A stretch of DNA of 19,812 nt, taken from assembly GCA_021160885.1 (NCBI GenBank), contig JAGHBR010000407.1, positions 1 to 19,812 of the forward strand, given 5' to 3'. How positions within the stretch are numbered: the first letter of the stretch is position 1; each line of letters opens with the position of its first letter. Under the pieces are notes generated by a model. That model ran no database searches. It worked only from the letters and a program-made list of their open reading frames with translations, and was not told the origin of the DNA. The DNA is from Caldisericaceae bacterium. GTDB taxonomy: Bacteria > Calditrichota > Calditrichia > Calditrichales > Calditrichaceae. The position numbers and the translations under genes are program-made. Of this stretch, positions 1 to 8,095 are shown in pieces.

Positions 1-140
1 CCGGCAGCTAACATGGCATTTAAATCTTCAATCTTTTCTATTTCTATGTTTAGACCTAATTCCTCAACAGCTTGTTTAGCCATATCATATAGCTTTTGAC
101 AGTTTGGGCAACCTGGACCGTAAACCTGGATTTTTTTCAT
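1..140 (-). CDS. Thioredoxin-like small redox protein (partial, C-terminus outside window)
   Basis: Only the first 46 codons are present; the gene runs off the left edge. The protein begins MKKIQVYGPGCPNCQKLY, a beta strand followed by a Cys-Pro-Asn-Cys redox centre at residues 11-14. This is typical of the short 'redox-active disulfide protein 2' thioredoxin-fold family, which is usually about 80 residues long. The start ATG overlaps the arsC stop codon as ATGA, so the two are probably co-translated. In similar loci this protein accompanies arsenic or metal permeases and reductases. It may serve as electron donor to the arsenate reductase, but that is inferred from position. The fold call is fairly safe; the physiological partner is not shown. 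Confidence 0.8.
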   Translation of the reverse strand, partial: MKKIQVYGPGCPNCQKLYDMAKQAVEELGLNIEIEKIEDLNAMLAA

Positions 141-574
141 TGTTTATTACTCCTGTTTTTAATTTGTTGCAGGTAGAATTGTTGAAAAGCGTCTTTTATT
201 TCATCCCGTACACGCCTGAAAACGGAGAGGATTTCTTCCTCAGTGCCAATGGCTTCGGCAGGATCCTCAAAGCCAATGTGCAGTCGATGTTTTACCTGAC
301 CGGTGAAAACCGGGCAGGTTTCTTTGGCATGGTCACAAACCGTAATCACGTAATCAAAGGGCATATCCAGAAATTGATCCACATTTTTGGGATAATTTTT
401 AGAGAGATCAATGCCCACTTCCTGCATTACCTGAACCGCTTTGGGATGAATCTGATCGGAAGGCGCTGTACCGGCAGAATAAACTTCTAATGCAGAATCA
501 AACGACTTTAAAAAACCTTCGGCCATCTGGCTGCGACAGGAATTTCCCGTACAAAGGATTAAAATTTTGGCCAT
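137..574 (-). CDS. arsC: Arsenate reductase, thioredoxin-coupled low-molecular-weight phosphatase type
   Basis: Cytosolic enzyme of 145 residues that reduces arsenate to arsenite; this matches the usual family length. The N-terminus carries the phosphatase-like P-loop CTGNSCRS (nucleophile Cys8, Arg14), followed by the QMAEG segment typical of this family. The redox-relay cysteines are present as Cys80 and Cys87 in VCDHAKETCP. The family segments GFEDPAEA and GTEEE follow, then FRRVRDEI. Having all three cysteines places it in the Staphylococcus/Bacillus-type thioredoxin-linked class rather than the glutaredoxin-linked class. The start ATG at 574 has an AGGAAT-like ribosome site a few bases upstream. 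The stop codon overlaps the start of the CXXC protein, giving an arsC-thioredoxin pair. A palindrome upstream at 613-632 could be a regulator site. No arsR or pump gene lies in the window. Confidence 0.93.
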   Translation of the reverse strand: MAKILILCTGNSCRSQMAEGFLKSFDSALEVYSAGTAPSDQIHPKAVQVMQEVGIDLSKNYPKNVDQFLDMPFDYVITVCDHAKETCPVFTGQVKHRLHIGFEDPAEAIGTEEEILSVFRRVRDEIKDAFQQFYLQQIKNRSNKQ

Positions 575-612
575 AGATAATTCCTATTTATATTAGAATG
601 TCTTGTATTGTC

Positions 613-635
613 ATTTCGTTATTTGGCGAAATATA
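613..635 (-). promoter_or_regulatory. Candidate arsC operator/promoter palindrome
   Basis: An inverted repeat ATTTCG-8 bases-CGAAAT spans 613-632, about 40 bases upstream of the arsC start. On the minus strand a TATATT hexamer (635-630) overlaps its edge and could be a -10 box. No convincing -35 lies 17 bases before it; a perfect TTGACA occurs further upstream at 685-680. An ArsR-like repressor site is plausible from position, but the sequence does not match a motif I can name with confidence. Confidence 0.3.
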
Positions 636-730
636 AATAAAGTTTAAATTGGGAGCAAATAAAATTCAAAGCAGAAAATTGTCAAACCGCGCATGTCAGA
701 TAGGTGAAAAGTTTTATAGAAATTCAGTGC

Positions 731-934
731 TGTCCAAAATAAAAATCCAATGCTGGACAGTTTTTATTTTAAATTTTGTTATTTCGCCTCATCCTGAGGA
801 ATAAAAATTCGAAGCACGAATTTCTAAATCCGAAATATATTTCTAACTTCCCGTTTACGGGGGAAATTTAAAGGGGCAGTCACTGTTGACCAAAATAAAT
901 ATATTCCTGGAAGATTTTTAATTTATTTTGGACA
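731..934. mobile_element. MITE-like non-autonomous insertion with 13-bp TIRs and 5-bp target duplication
   Basis: The 204-bp segment starts with TGTCCAAAATAAA (731-743) and ends with the exact reverse complement TTTATTTTGGACA (922-934). It is flanked on both sides by the direct repeat AGTGC (726-730 and 935-939), the expected footprint of transposition. No open reading frame lies inside. Each end can also fold locally: CTGTCCA/TGGACAG at 730-760, and a near-perfect repeat at 886-901 against 921-936. The parent transposase family cannot be told from this sequence alone. A 5-bp duplication fits several DDE families, and the IS630-family element next door is excluded because it uses TA. Confidence 0.72.
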
Positions 935-1133
935 AGTGCGACTAAAATTTAGATTTGAATTAAATGCTTTGAATGTAAAGTCAGCTTTCTATCAAGGCAT
1001 TTCCTTGGCATAATAAGTGGCAAAATTGCGTTAATTATTAAAGCCCATCCAGCGTTCTAAGTGAAAGCTTTTTGTCGAAATTCAAGACACAACGTTCAAA
1101 ATTTTTCTGCTGTGGTCTATTCAAATTGTACTA

Positions 1134-2345
1134 GTGTCATGTCAATCTTGTAATGTCGGATAAAGGCGTTTGAGTTTAATTCTGGCATCTTTTGTTGTAA
1201 ATTGCCAGTTGATTTCAGCATTTTTATTATTACGATCATTCTGCCATGCTTCACACTCTTTCCTAATGGTGGAGAGATTGTCAATTCTTCTATTCAAGCA
1301 TTGACCGTTTAATACATTAAGTTCAATCTCAGCCATATTTAACCAACTTCCATGTTTTGGTGTGTATACAAATTGAAATTTGTCCCACAATTCTTTTGCT
1401 TTTTCAGGCTCGAATGCTTCGTATAAAGAACCAGCTTTATGGGTACTATAGTTATCCATAATCAAAATAATCTTTTTAGCACTTGAATATTCCCGGGCTA
1501 TATCTTCTATAAAATTAGCCCAATCTCTTTTTGTTTTTCGCTCTGTAATCTTTAAATATCTTCTCCCAGCCAAAGGCTCACTCGCAAGAAAAATATTACA
1601 TACTCAGCAGCGTTCAAATTCATAATCAAATTTAGCTAAACTACCAGCTCGAGCCTTTATAGGAAGCTTGGTCTCCTTTATTAATTGCTTCGGGGACTCA
1701 TCCATACAAATAACCGGAATTTCCGCATTATAAGGACGTTTATAGATATCCAGTACCTTCTCCATATTGGCAACAAAATCACTATTCTGATTCGGTGGAA
1801 TTACCCAACATTGTTTGCGCCAAGGTTTAATTTCGTTTTTTTTAATACGCGACGTATGGTCTCATGTGAAATCTTGTCAATATATTCTAATTCTACAACC
1901 TTCTCTGCTAATAAGCGCAATGTCCATCTTGAATAACCCTCAGGGGGATCACTACAGCTTAATGCAATTAAATGCGCCTCGAAATCTCCATCGGCTTTCT
2001 TTGCGTAAACTCTCTGCCCCTTGGTACCATTTAAAGCTGTCTCAAGCCCTTTTTCAACAAATGTTTTCTTTAGGCGATCAATCTTTCTCATGCTTATTTG
2101 TAATATCCTTGAAATCTCTTCATTTTTTGCTCGTTTATCCTGATATTCGCCTTCATCACAGTTTAGCAAAATCAACGCATTTAGTACCTTCTGTGAACGG
2201 TGTTTCCCTTTTTGTACGATTCTTTTTAATTCTTCTCTTTCTTCCTTTGTCAACGTTATCTTGTACTTTTTCATATTTACTCCATCTTTTGTTAAATGAA
2301 GTAATTTACAACATTTTATACGACAATACAAATATGACACAACAC
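1134..2345 (-). mobile_element. IS630-family insertion sequence (inactivated)
   Basis: The element is 1212 bp long. It is bounded by imperfect 31-bp terminal inverted repeats (1134-1164 and 2315-2345, 24 of 31 positions matching by eye), both starting GTGT. It is flanked by TA dinucleotides at 1132-1133 and 2346-2347, as expected for the TA target duplication of the IS630/Tc1 group. One transposase gene on the minus strand fills it. It inserted into the intergenic region between arsC and the Bat locus, and I see no gene interrupted by it. Confidence 0.88.
1142..2274 (-). pseudogene. IS630-family transposase, frameshifted and with an in-frame stop
   Basis: The N-terminal part starts at ATG 2274 (MKKYKITLTKEEREELK) behind a GGAG ribosome site. 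It contains the helix-turn-helix region expected for IS630-family transposases and reads to a stop at 1801. A -1 shift in the run of eight A (minus strand, 1843-1836) restores the family reading frame, KPWRKQCWVIPP and onward. That frame carries the first catalytic Asp in ICMDES, the second in LIMDNYSTHK, and Glu in WLNMAEIELN, so the DDE triad is recognisable. However, the restored frame is cut by TGA at 1606-1604, where relatives would be expected to read Gly in the segment before VCNIF. The frameshift could be programmed; the nonsense codon argues that this copy is dead. Confidence 0.85.
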
Positions 2346-2510
2346 TAGTAATTACATCTCATTATAAAATTTATGGAACAATCCGATTTATTATGTCGTT
2401 TTTTTTATTTTTATTAAAATATGAAATAATTTGATTTAATCTTTAACTTCTTTTAAATTTGGAAGTTTGGAAAAACGCCCTGTTTGATAGAACTAATTTT
2501 GGAGGAGACT

Positions 2511-2912
2511 ATGGATTTGAAGTCAAAGATTGTTTTACTTGCCACCCTTATTTTCTCACTTTTAATAATTGCCTGTTCATCAAAATTAACTGAAGAACAA
2601 TATTACGAAAAAGCCAAAGAAGCTTACAGTAAAGAGCAGTACAATCAGGCGATCGATTATTTCAAGAAAATTCTGGAATATTATCCTGATGGTAAACGAG
2701 CTGCTGAATCAATGTTCATGCTGGGCTTCATTAATGCCAATGACCTGAAGAAATACGATGAAGCAAAAAAATATTATCAGCAATTTATTGACAAATATCC
2801 AAATCATGAGTTAGCCGATGATGCCCAATACGAAATTAAAACCATGGGCAAAGATCTGGATGAGCTTCCTTTCTTAAACCAATTAGGGGCTGATTCTACT
2901 TCAAAAAATTAA
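2511..2912 (+). CDS. TPR outer-membrane lipoprotein (BamD/YbgF-like repeats)
   Basis: A 133-residue lipoprotein. I chose ATG 2511 because GGAGGAG lies four bases upstream and the protein then opens with a classic signal, MDLKSKIVLL, followed by a hydrophobic stretch and lipobox LIIAC with lipidated Cys22. An in-frame start at 2484 would add nine unneeded residues. The mature part is made of tetratricopeptide repeats of the type found in BamD and YbgF (YYEKAKEAYSKEQYNQAI; KKYDEAKKYYQQFIDKYP), roughly residues 29-105. Too short to be BamD itself, it is more likely a periplasmic adaptor. It precedes a BatD-like gene by 41 bases and may be co-transcribed with it. The specific function is unknown. 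Confidence 0.8.
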   Translation: MDLKSKIVLLATLIFSLLIIACSSKLTEEQYYEKAKEAYSKEQYNQAIDYFKKILEYYPDGKRAAESMFMLGFINANDLKKYDEAKKYYQQFIDKYPNHELADDAQYEIKTMGKDLDELPFLNQLGADSTSKN

Positions 2913-2953
2913 CGTCATGAAATTTCCTTGACTCAAACAAAAGTGATGGCCTT

Positions 2954-3862
2954 ATGAAATTGGCGTTACATTGTTCTTTTTTAATAGTTCTGTGGTTTGT
3001 TGTTTCATTTGCGCAAACAGCTAACAATGATTCGCTGCCCAGCGAGATTAAACTTCGTGCCTATTTGCAAAAAGACCAAATCCCATTAAATGAAGAGGTC
3101 GTTTACAATGTAGAGCTCTCCTGGTTGGGTGATGTTGGTCGTTACCGGGTATTGGAAATTTCCGATCCCGTGTTAACCAATTTAAAACTGAGGGGCAGCG
3201 GATCAGCCAATCGCTTTTTTACGGATGAGAACAATCAACCCCACGCTGTAAAAACCATTACCTTTTATTTTACGCCACTTGAAATAGGCATGGCCTACAT
3301 CGATGGCATTACCATTAAATATCTGGACAACAAAACCAATCAAACCGGTCGCTTAATTTCACAACGCATCGGCGTAAAAATTACAGAACCGGTTGCTCAT
3401 GGAGATGGGAAAATCAGTAGCGGCAAATTAATCCTCTTTTTCTTCATTGCTGTTTTTCTGATATTTCTTATTTACTCTTTAAAACGATATTTTGAACAGA
3501 AAAAGCAGCAGGAAATTTTAGCAGAGCCGCAGAAAACCGTAGAAGAAGAAACCCTTGAAGAACTCAGAAACCAGATGCGTTCATCACAACTTATGCCTGA
3601 ACAGAAATTCAATCAACTGCTGGAATTATTAAAAGGCTATTTTAAAAAACGTTTTGAGCTACCTACCACCAGCGCCTTTTTTGAGATTCGTCTGGTTCTA
3701 GAGAAAACAGGCGTCAGCGCTGAGGTGATAAATAAACTAGAACAATTGTTTGAACGGGCTGAGCTGGTTAAATTTGCCGGCGAACCAGTCAGTGAAAGTG
3801 AAGTGCATTTTTTTATTGATTCGGTGGAACTTCTTTTGAACGAATTGAATAAAAAGGAATGA
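2954..3862 (+). CDS. Short BatD-like single-pass membrane protein
   Basis: 302 residues. The signal peptide is residues 1-20 (cleavage after SFA). An Ig-like beta-rich periplasmic region follows, about 30-145, opening with IKLRAYLQKDQIPLNEEVVY; this resembles the repeated beta domains of BatD. A transmembrane helix lies at about 158-175, followed by a basic, coiled linker. The cytosolic alpha-helical module spans about 200-297 and contains AELVKFAGEPVSESE. The same arrangement appears in the proteins at 7021 and 16350, so this is one of three related anchors in the locus. It is about half the length of true BatD, with one periplasmic domain. The ribosome site is weak. A 185-base gap separates it from moxR, which may have its own promoter. 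Family membership is likely; the partner is unknown. Confidence 0.72.
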   Translation: MKLALHCSFLIVLWFVVSFAQTANNDSLPSEIKLRAYLQKDQIPLNEEVVYNVELSWLGDVGRYRVLEISDPVLTNLKLRGSGSANRFFTDENNQPHAVKTITFYFTPLEIGMAYIDGITIKYLDNKTNQTGRLISQRIGVKITEPVAHGDGKISSGKLILFFFIAVFLIFLIYSLKRYFEQKKQQEILAEPQKTVEEETLEELRNQMRSSQLMPEQKFNQLLELLKGYFKKRFELPTTSAFFEIRLVLEKTGVSAEVINKLEQLFERAELVKFAGEPVSESEVHFFIDSVELLLNELNKKE

Positions 3863-4047
3863 TTTTTTAATTCAAATTTTTGGGCTGAAAAAAGTTTTGC
3901 TTTGCGACAATAATTTCTCTAACAATGCGGCTCCGTTTTACCTTGGTTAAAGGGGGATGAGAACGCCTGATTAATTTTACTTATCCCTGCTCTTTGAACA
4001 TGACGTGATGATAATTTCGAGCGCAGAAATTGAAGTAAGGAGGAAAG

Positions 4048-5037
4048 ATGCATCCTGATATTAAGGCGATTAATGAAAAGATAGCGCAGGAAAGCGCCTT
4101 TGTAGAAAAGATTATTGCCGAAGTGAGTAAGGTGATTGTCGGGCAAACCTACATGATCGAGCGCTTGTTGATCGGACTGCTTTCCAATGGACATATTTTA
4201 CTGGAAGGTGTTCCCGGCCTGGCTAAAACCCTTACTGTTAAAACCCTTTCCCAAACCATTAAAACCAAATTTCAACGAATTCAATTTACACCGGATCTTT
4301 TACCTGCTGATTTAATTGGCACCCTTATTTATAACCAAAAAGATGGAAAATTTACCACCAAAAAAGGTCCTATTTTCAGTAACCTGATTTTAGCCGATGA
4401 AATTAACCGTTCACCGGCCAAGGTGCAAAGCGCCTTGCTGGAAGCCATGCAGGAACGGCAGGTTACCATTGGGGAAAACACCTTTCCTCTGGAAGATCCC
4501 TTTTTAGTGCTGGCCACGCAAAACCCTATTGAACAGGAAGGAACATACCCACTGCCGGAAGCGCAGGTCGATCGATTCATGTTAAAATTGAGCGTTGGCT
4601 ATCCTTCAAAAGAAGAGGAACTGGAAATCATTCGTCGCCAGACTAAAAAAGAGGTGGTAGAGCCAGACCCTGTAATCACTCCTCAGGAGTTGATCAGGGC
4701 AAGAGAAGTGGTTAAAGAAGTTTACGTTGATGAAAAAATCGAAAAATATGTGGTTGATATTGTTTTTGCAACTCGTTACCCGCAAGAGTTTGGTCTGGAT
4801 GAATTGAAAGGTTTAATCACTTACGGCGCCAGTCCGCGCGCTTCCATCTTTTTAACGCAGGCTGCCAAAGCTCATGCCTTTTTACGCGGTCGCGGCTACG
4901 TAACTCCGGAAGACGTGCGGGCTATCAGCATGGATGTCATGCGCCATCGCGTTATTCTCTCTTACGAGGCAGAAGCAGAGGAATTAAGCACCGAAGATGT
5001 GATTCGTAAAGTGTTGAACCGCGTGGAAGTACCATAA
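4048..5037 (+). CDS. MoxR-family AAA+ ATPase
   Basis: A 329-residue cytosolic AAA+ ATPase, full length for the family. Walker A is GVPGLAKT (54-61), Walker B is LILADEIN (113-120) with catalytic Glu118, and sensor 1 is ATQNP (156-160). MoxR-type PLPEAQVDRF follows, and the lid carries GASPRAS, the usual sensor-2 Arg site. Members of this family are thought to act as chaperones for VWA-domain proteins or to remodel them. Here those clients are probably the adjacent DUF58 protein and BatA/BatB. The start is fixed by a strong AAGGAGG site. The upstream gap (3863-4047) is the likeliest place for the operon promoter, although I found no convincing -35/-10 pair. The DUF58 gene follows after 23 bases. 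Confidence 0.95.
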   Translation: MHPDIKAINEKIAQESAFVEKIIAEVSKVIVGQTYMIERLLIGLLSNGHILLEGVPGLAKTLTVKTLSQTIKTKFQRIQFTPDLLPADLIGTLIYNQKDGKFTTKKGPIFSNLILADEINRSPAKVQSALLEAMQERQVTIGENTFPLEDPFLVLATQNPIEQEGTYPLPEAQVDRFMLKLSVGYPSKEEELEIIRRQTKKEVVEPDPVITPQELIRAREVVKEVYVDEKIEKYVVDIVFATRYPQEFGLDELKGLITYGASPRASIFLTQAAKAHAFLRGRGYVTPEDVRAISMDVMRHRVILSYEAEAEELSTEDVIRKVLNRVEVP

Positions 5038-5060
5038 GCTAAAATGAAACCGAGACAGAA

Positions 5061-6074
5061 ATGAACGCTACGGTGATTCTGGTTACGCTACTGGGGATTG
5101 TCATTTTACTGGGCGCCATTGCCTGGTATTTTTACCATTTACGCCAATTAGAAAAAAGCGCCCGGCAAATGGTGCAAAGCGAGGAAAACAAAGGAATTCC
5201 CCCGGAACTGCTTAAAAAAGTTAAACAGATTGAAATCAATACACGTAATATCGTCAACGAAGTCTTTTCCGGAGAATACCACTCAGTTTTTAAAGGCCGG
5301 GGCATGGAGTTTGCCGAGGTACGGGAATACCAGCCTGGCGATGACATTCGCTTGATTGACTGGAATGTTACTGCACGCATGGGACATCCTTACGTTAAGT
5401 TGTTTCAGGAAGAGCGTGAACTCACCGTGATGTTGCTGGTGGACGTGAGTTCCAGTGGCGCTTTTGGAACGGAACAGCAGCTTAAAAGGGAAGTGGCGGC
5501 GGAACTTTCAGCGGTGCTTGCTTTTTCGGCAATAAAAAATAACGACAAGGTGGGGCTCATCATCTTTTCAGACCGCATTGAGAAATTTATTCCGCCGCGT
5601 AAAGGGAAAAGTCATGTGTTGCGTGTCATTCGGGAAATTCTGTTTTACCGCCCACGTGACGCCACAACCAACATCAACGAAGCATTGCAGTTTTTGAGTC
5701 GCGTGATTAAGCGGAAAAGCACCGTTTTTTTAATTTCAGACTTTTTAGCGGAAGATTTCAAAAAGTCGTTACAAATTGCCAATAAAAAGCATGATATCAT
5801 TGCGGTCAGCATTGTGGATCCGCGCGAAGTGGCTCTGCCCAATGCGGGCATGATTGAATTAGAGGATGCGGAAACCGGAGAATCGATTGTGGTTGACACT
5901 ACCAGTGGTCAGTTACGCGATGAATTTCATTTAAATGCCATGAAACAACGTGAAGAATTGAAATCGTTGTTTCAATCGATTGGTGTGGACCATATCAATA
6001 TTTTTACCAATCAATCGTACGTGGAGCCGATCAACAAGTTTTTCAGGATGCGGGCAAAGCGCCTGGCCGTTTAA
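5061..6074 (+). CDS. DUF58 protein with VWA-like domain and N-terminal membrane anchor
   Basis: 337 residues. The DUF58 signature is clear: GRGMEFAEVREYQPGDD (79-95), then IRLIDWNVTARMG. It leads straight into a VWA-type MIDAS loop, LLVDVSSSG, with Asp128, Ser130 and Ser132. A second VWA strand reads TVFLISDFL. Unlike many DUF58 proteins, it starts with a transmembrane helix at about 4-24, so the signature region probably faces the cytosol at the membrane. MoxR plus DUF58 is a standard pair in Bat loci and elsewhere; DUF58 is presumed to be a MoxR client. The intact MIDAS suggests metal-dependent protein binding. The exact biochemical role is not established. Confidence 0.92.
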   Translation: MNATVILVTLLGIVILLGAIAWYFYHLRQLEKSARQMVQSEENKGIPPELLKKVKQIEINTRNIVNEVFSGEYHSVFKGRGMEFAEVREYQPGDDIRLIDWNVTARMGHPYVKLFQEERELTVMLLVDVSSSGAFGTEQQLKREVAAELSAVLAFSAIKNNDKVGLIIFSDRIEKFIPPRKGKSHVLRVIREILFYRPRDATTNINEALQFLSRVIKRKSTVFLISDFLAEDFKKSLQIANKKHDIIAVSIVDPREVALPNAGMIELEDAETGESIVVDTTSGQLRDEFHLNAMKQREELKSLFQSIGVDHINIFTNQSYVEPINKFFRMRAKRLAV

Positions 6075-6091
6075 TTTTTGGAGAATAAAAG

Positions 6092-7024
6092 ATGTTGCGC
6101 CAAACTTTGATTTTAAGTTTGCTGAGTATTTTGCTGATTGTGGCTTGTAAAAAGCAAAACAAAAGGCTTTTGGTGGACGAGAAAACGGCATTAGAGCTGG
6201 CCAATGCTTATTACACCAATGGCCTTTACCAGGCGGCGGTTGATCAATATTTGCAATACCTGAATGATTACCAACCCGACGAACGTCGCGTCGCCAATAC
6301 CTATTTTACTATTGGCAATATCTATTTTGAAAGATTAAACGATTACGAAAAAGCGCTGGAATATTTCTTTAAAGTAAAGTATTTGTTTCCACAAAGTTCC
6401 CTGCAAAAAGAAGTAAACAAAAAGATCGTAGCCTGTCTAGAACGGTTGGAGCGCACTCAGGATGCCGTGCGTGTAATGCAGAACGAAGCCGCTTTGGACA
6501 CCAATGAAGTGGTGAAAAATCGTCCCGGACAGGTGCTGGCCGTAATAGGAGACCGAAAAATTACGCAGGGCGACCTGGATTTTGAAATCAGTAAGCTGCC
6601 GCCCAGCGTTCAGGAACAGTTTAACGATCCGCAAAAGAAAAAGGAACTTTTGCAGCAATTGGTTTTACAAGAATTATTGTACAAATCGGCCAAACGTCAG
6701 GGCCTGGACAGGGACAAAGAAATCATAGAAGGCGTATTTCAGGCTAAAAAAGCCTTGATGGCCAATAAGCTGTTGCAAAAAGAATTACAGGCAAAAATCA
6801 AGCTGGAACCCGAAGAGGTAGAATTGTATTACAAAGCCAATAAAGAACGCTACGCAGAAAAAGACAAGGATGGTAAAGTCATTCGCCAAAAGTCGTTTAA
6901 TGAAGTGCAGCAGCAAGTAGCACAGGACTTATTGATGGAAAAACAGCAAAAAGCCTATCAGGAGCTGGCAGAACGCTTAATGCAGGCGGAAGGTGTTAAA
7001 ATTTACGAAGAGCGTATCCGATGA
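6092..7024 (+). CDS. TPR/SurA-N lipoprotein lacking a parvulin domain
   Basis: 310 residues. The lipoprotein signal ends in lipobox LLIVAC (Cys19). TPR-like repeats occupy about 33-95 (ALELANAYYTNGLYQAAVDQY; IYFERLNDYEKALEYF). From about 148 the protein resembles the chaperone part of SurA/PpiC proteins: VLAVIGDRKITQGDLDFEI, then a helical region ELLQQLVLQELLYKSAKRQG. It continues to EEVELYYKANKERY (241-254), the point where a parvulin domain normally follows. Instead about a dozen residues lead into the C-terminal helix (268-290), which usually closes the SurA core. I therefore read it as a chaperone-like protein without prolyl isomerase activity. A GGAG site precedes the ATG, and the stop overlaps the next start (ATGA). 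Confidence 0.78.
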   Translation: MLRQTLILSLLSILLIVACKKQNKRLLVDEKTALELANAYYTNGLYQAAVDQYLQYLNDYQPDERRVANTYFTIGNIYFERLNDYEKALEYFFKVKYLFPQSSLQKEVNKKIVACLERLERTQDAVRVMQNEAALDTNEVVKNRPGQVLAVIGDRKITQGDLDFEISKLPPSVQEQFNDPQKKKELLQQLVLQELLYKSAKRQGLDRDKEIIEGVFQAKKALMANKLLQKELQAKIKLEPEEVELYYKANKERYAEKDKDGKVIRQKSFNEVQQQVAQDLLMEKQQKAYQELAERLMQAEGVKIYEERIR

Positions 7025-8049
7025 GGATTCAATTTTTTCTTCTTGGAACATTGTGGTTGTTAGGCGTTGCCTTTTTTCCGGCTTTGGCTGAAAATCAATC
7101 TTTAATCGAAGTCAAAGCTCAGGTAGATACCTCTACCATTACCATTGGCGATCACATTCTGTACTCGATTATTATTGATCGCCAGAAAGATGTGCGCATT
7201 ATTGAACCGGGGCAGGGCCTGAATCTGGGCATGTTCGAAATTAAAGATTACAAATTTCATGATCCGCTGGAAAAAGACGACCACATCATTCAGCGCTATG
7301 ATTATGTGATTTCGGTTTACGACACTGGTAAATTTACCATTCCGCCTTACCCTTTGGCTTACTTTACTTCAGATTCGGCAAGCAAACCGGCTATTATTGA
7401 AGCGCCGGCCATCGATATTTACGTAAAAAGCGTTTTAAAGGGCGAAGACAAACCGGAACTAAAAGACATTAAACCACCCATTGACATCCCGTTCAATTAC
7501 CGTTTTTGGGCTTTGTTTGCGGGCGGCATTTTACTTTTCCTGTTATTAGTTTTCTTCCTTTACCGCTTATGGAAGCGCAAACAGGAAAAAGGTTACCTCT
7601 TTACGCCGCCTCCACCGCCGCCACCAGCGCATGAGGTGGCTTTAAATGAATTACAAAAATTGTACGCTTCAGATTTGTTGCAGAATCAGGAGTACAAAGA
7701 ATTCTTTTCCCGGCTTTCCGAGATTTTGCGGGCCTATTTGGAAGGCAGGTATTTTATTTCCGCCCTGGAAGAAACGACCACTGAAATTATGCAGGAAATG
7801 GAACACCATTTAAACGAGGAACATTTAAAACAGCGATTGCATGAAATTTTGTCCACTTGCGATTTGATTAAATTTGCCAAATACATTCCTGACCAGCAGG
7901 AAATTGAACGGTTAAAAGAGTGGGGTGTGGATTTTGTGCAACAGACAAAGATTGTTTACGAAGCGCCCAAAGAGGAAACAAATGAAGAAGCTGAATCGGT
8001 GCCGGCCACAACGGTTCAGCAGGATTCTGCTTCTTTGGATTCAAAATAG
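7021..8049 (+). CDS. BatD-like single-pass membrane protein
   Basis: 342 residues, translationally coupled to the preceding gene by an ATGA overlap. A signal peptide ends at about residue 23 (ALA). A beta-rich periplasmic domain (about 27-137) begins IEVKAQVDTSTITIGDHILY, similar to the Ig-like domains of BatD. The linker ELKDIKPPIDIPFNYRFW leads into a transmembrane helix (about 162-181). A run of seven prolines at 196-202 follows, then a cytosolic helical module (about 206-310) containing CDLIKFAKYIPDQQE. The C-terminal tail is acidic and Ser/Thr-rich. The cytosolic module matches those of the proteins at 2954 and 16350 by eye. It probably links a periplasmic event to the MoxR/DUF58 pair just upstream; this is inference from gene order. 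Confidence 0.75.
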   Translation: MRIQFFLLGTLWLLGVAFFPALAENQSLIEVKAQVDTSTITIGDHILYSIIIDRQKDVRIIEPGQGLNLGMFEIKDYKFHDPLEKDDHIIQRYDYVISVYDTGKFTIPPYPLAYFTSDSASKPAIIEAPAIDIYVKSVLKGEDKPELKDIKPPIDIPFNYRFWALFAGGILLFLLLVFFLYRLWKRKQEKGYLFTPPPPPPPAHEVALNELQKLYASDLLQNQEYKEFFSRLSEILRAYLEGRYFISALEETTTEIMQEMEHHLNEEHLKQRLHEILSTCDLIKFAKYIPDQQEIERLKEWGVDFVQQTKIVYEAPKEETNEEAESVPATTVQQDSASLDSK

Positions 8050-8095
8050 AGTGATTGAATCGGTTGTTGATTGTCCAACAAAGGAGGAATGAGCC

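Larger units (their letters stand above)
575..1133. other. Non-coding accessory stretch rich in inverted repeats
   Basis: I see no credible gene in these 559 bases. The stretch holds the arsC upstream region with a palindrome at 613-632, then the MITE-like insertion at 731-934. Several smaller hairpins lie inside that insertion: CCTCA/TGAGG at 787-799, AAATTCG/CGAATTT at 805-823, and CCCG/CGGG at 850-861. The remaining bases to 1133 are AT-rich with nothing recognisable, and they end at the left TA of the IS630-family element. Confidence 0.6.

Noticed and set aside
104..490. Open frame on the plus strand opposite arsC
   Set aside because: It is antisense to a clear arsenate reductase with all catalytic cysteines, and its protein has no recognisable motif.
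1815..2348. 177-residue open frame on the plus strand across the IS
   Set aside because: It is antisense to the transposase N-terminal part and is leucine/serine-rich, as expected of a shadow frame.
3897..3926. TTGCTT-18-AACAAT as a promoter for the moxR operon
   Set aside because: Both hexamers are weak matches and the spacing is not ideal in an AT-rich gap; I could not prefer it over chance.
8089..8091. ATG as the start of the GldA-like ATPase
   Set aside because: It is out of frame with the ATPase; TTG at 8096 has the right frame and ribosome-site spacing.
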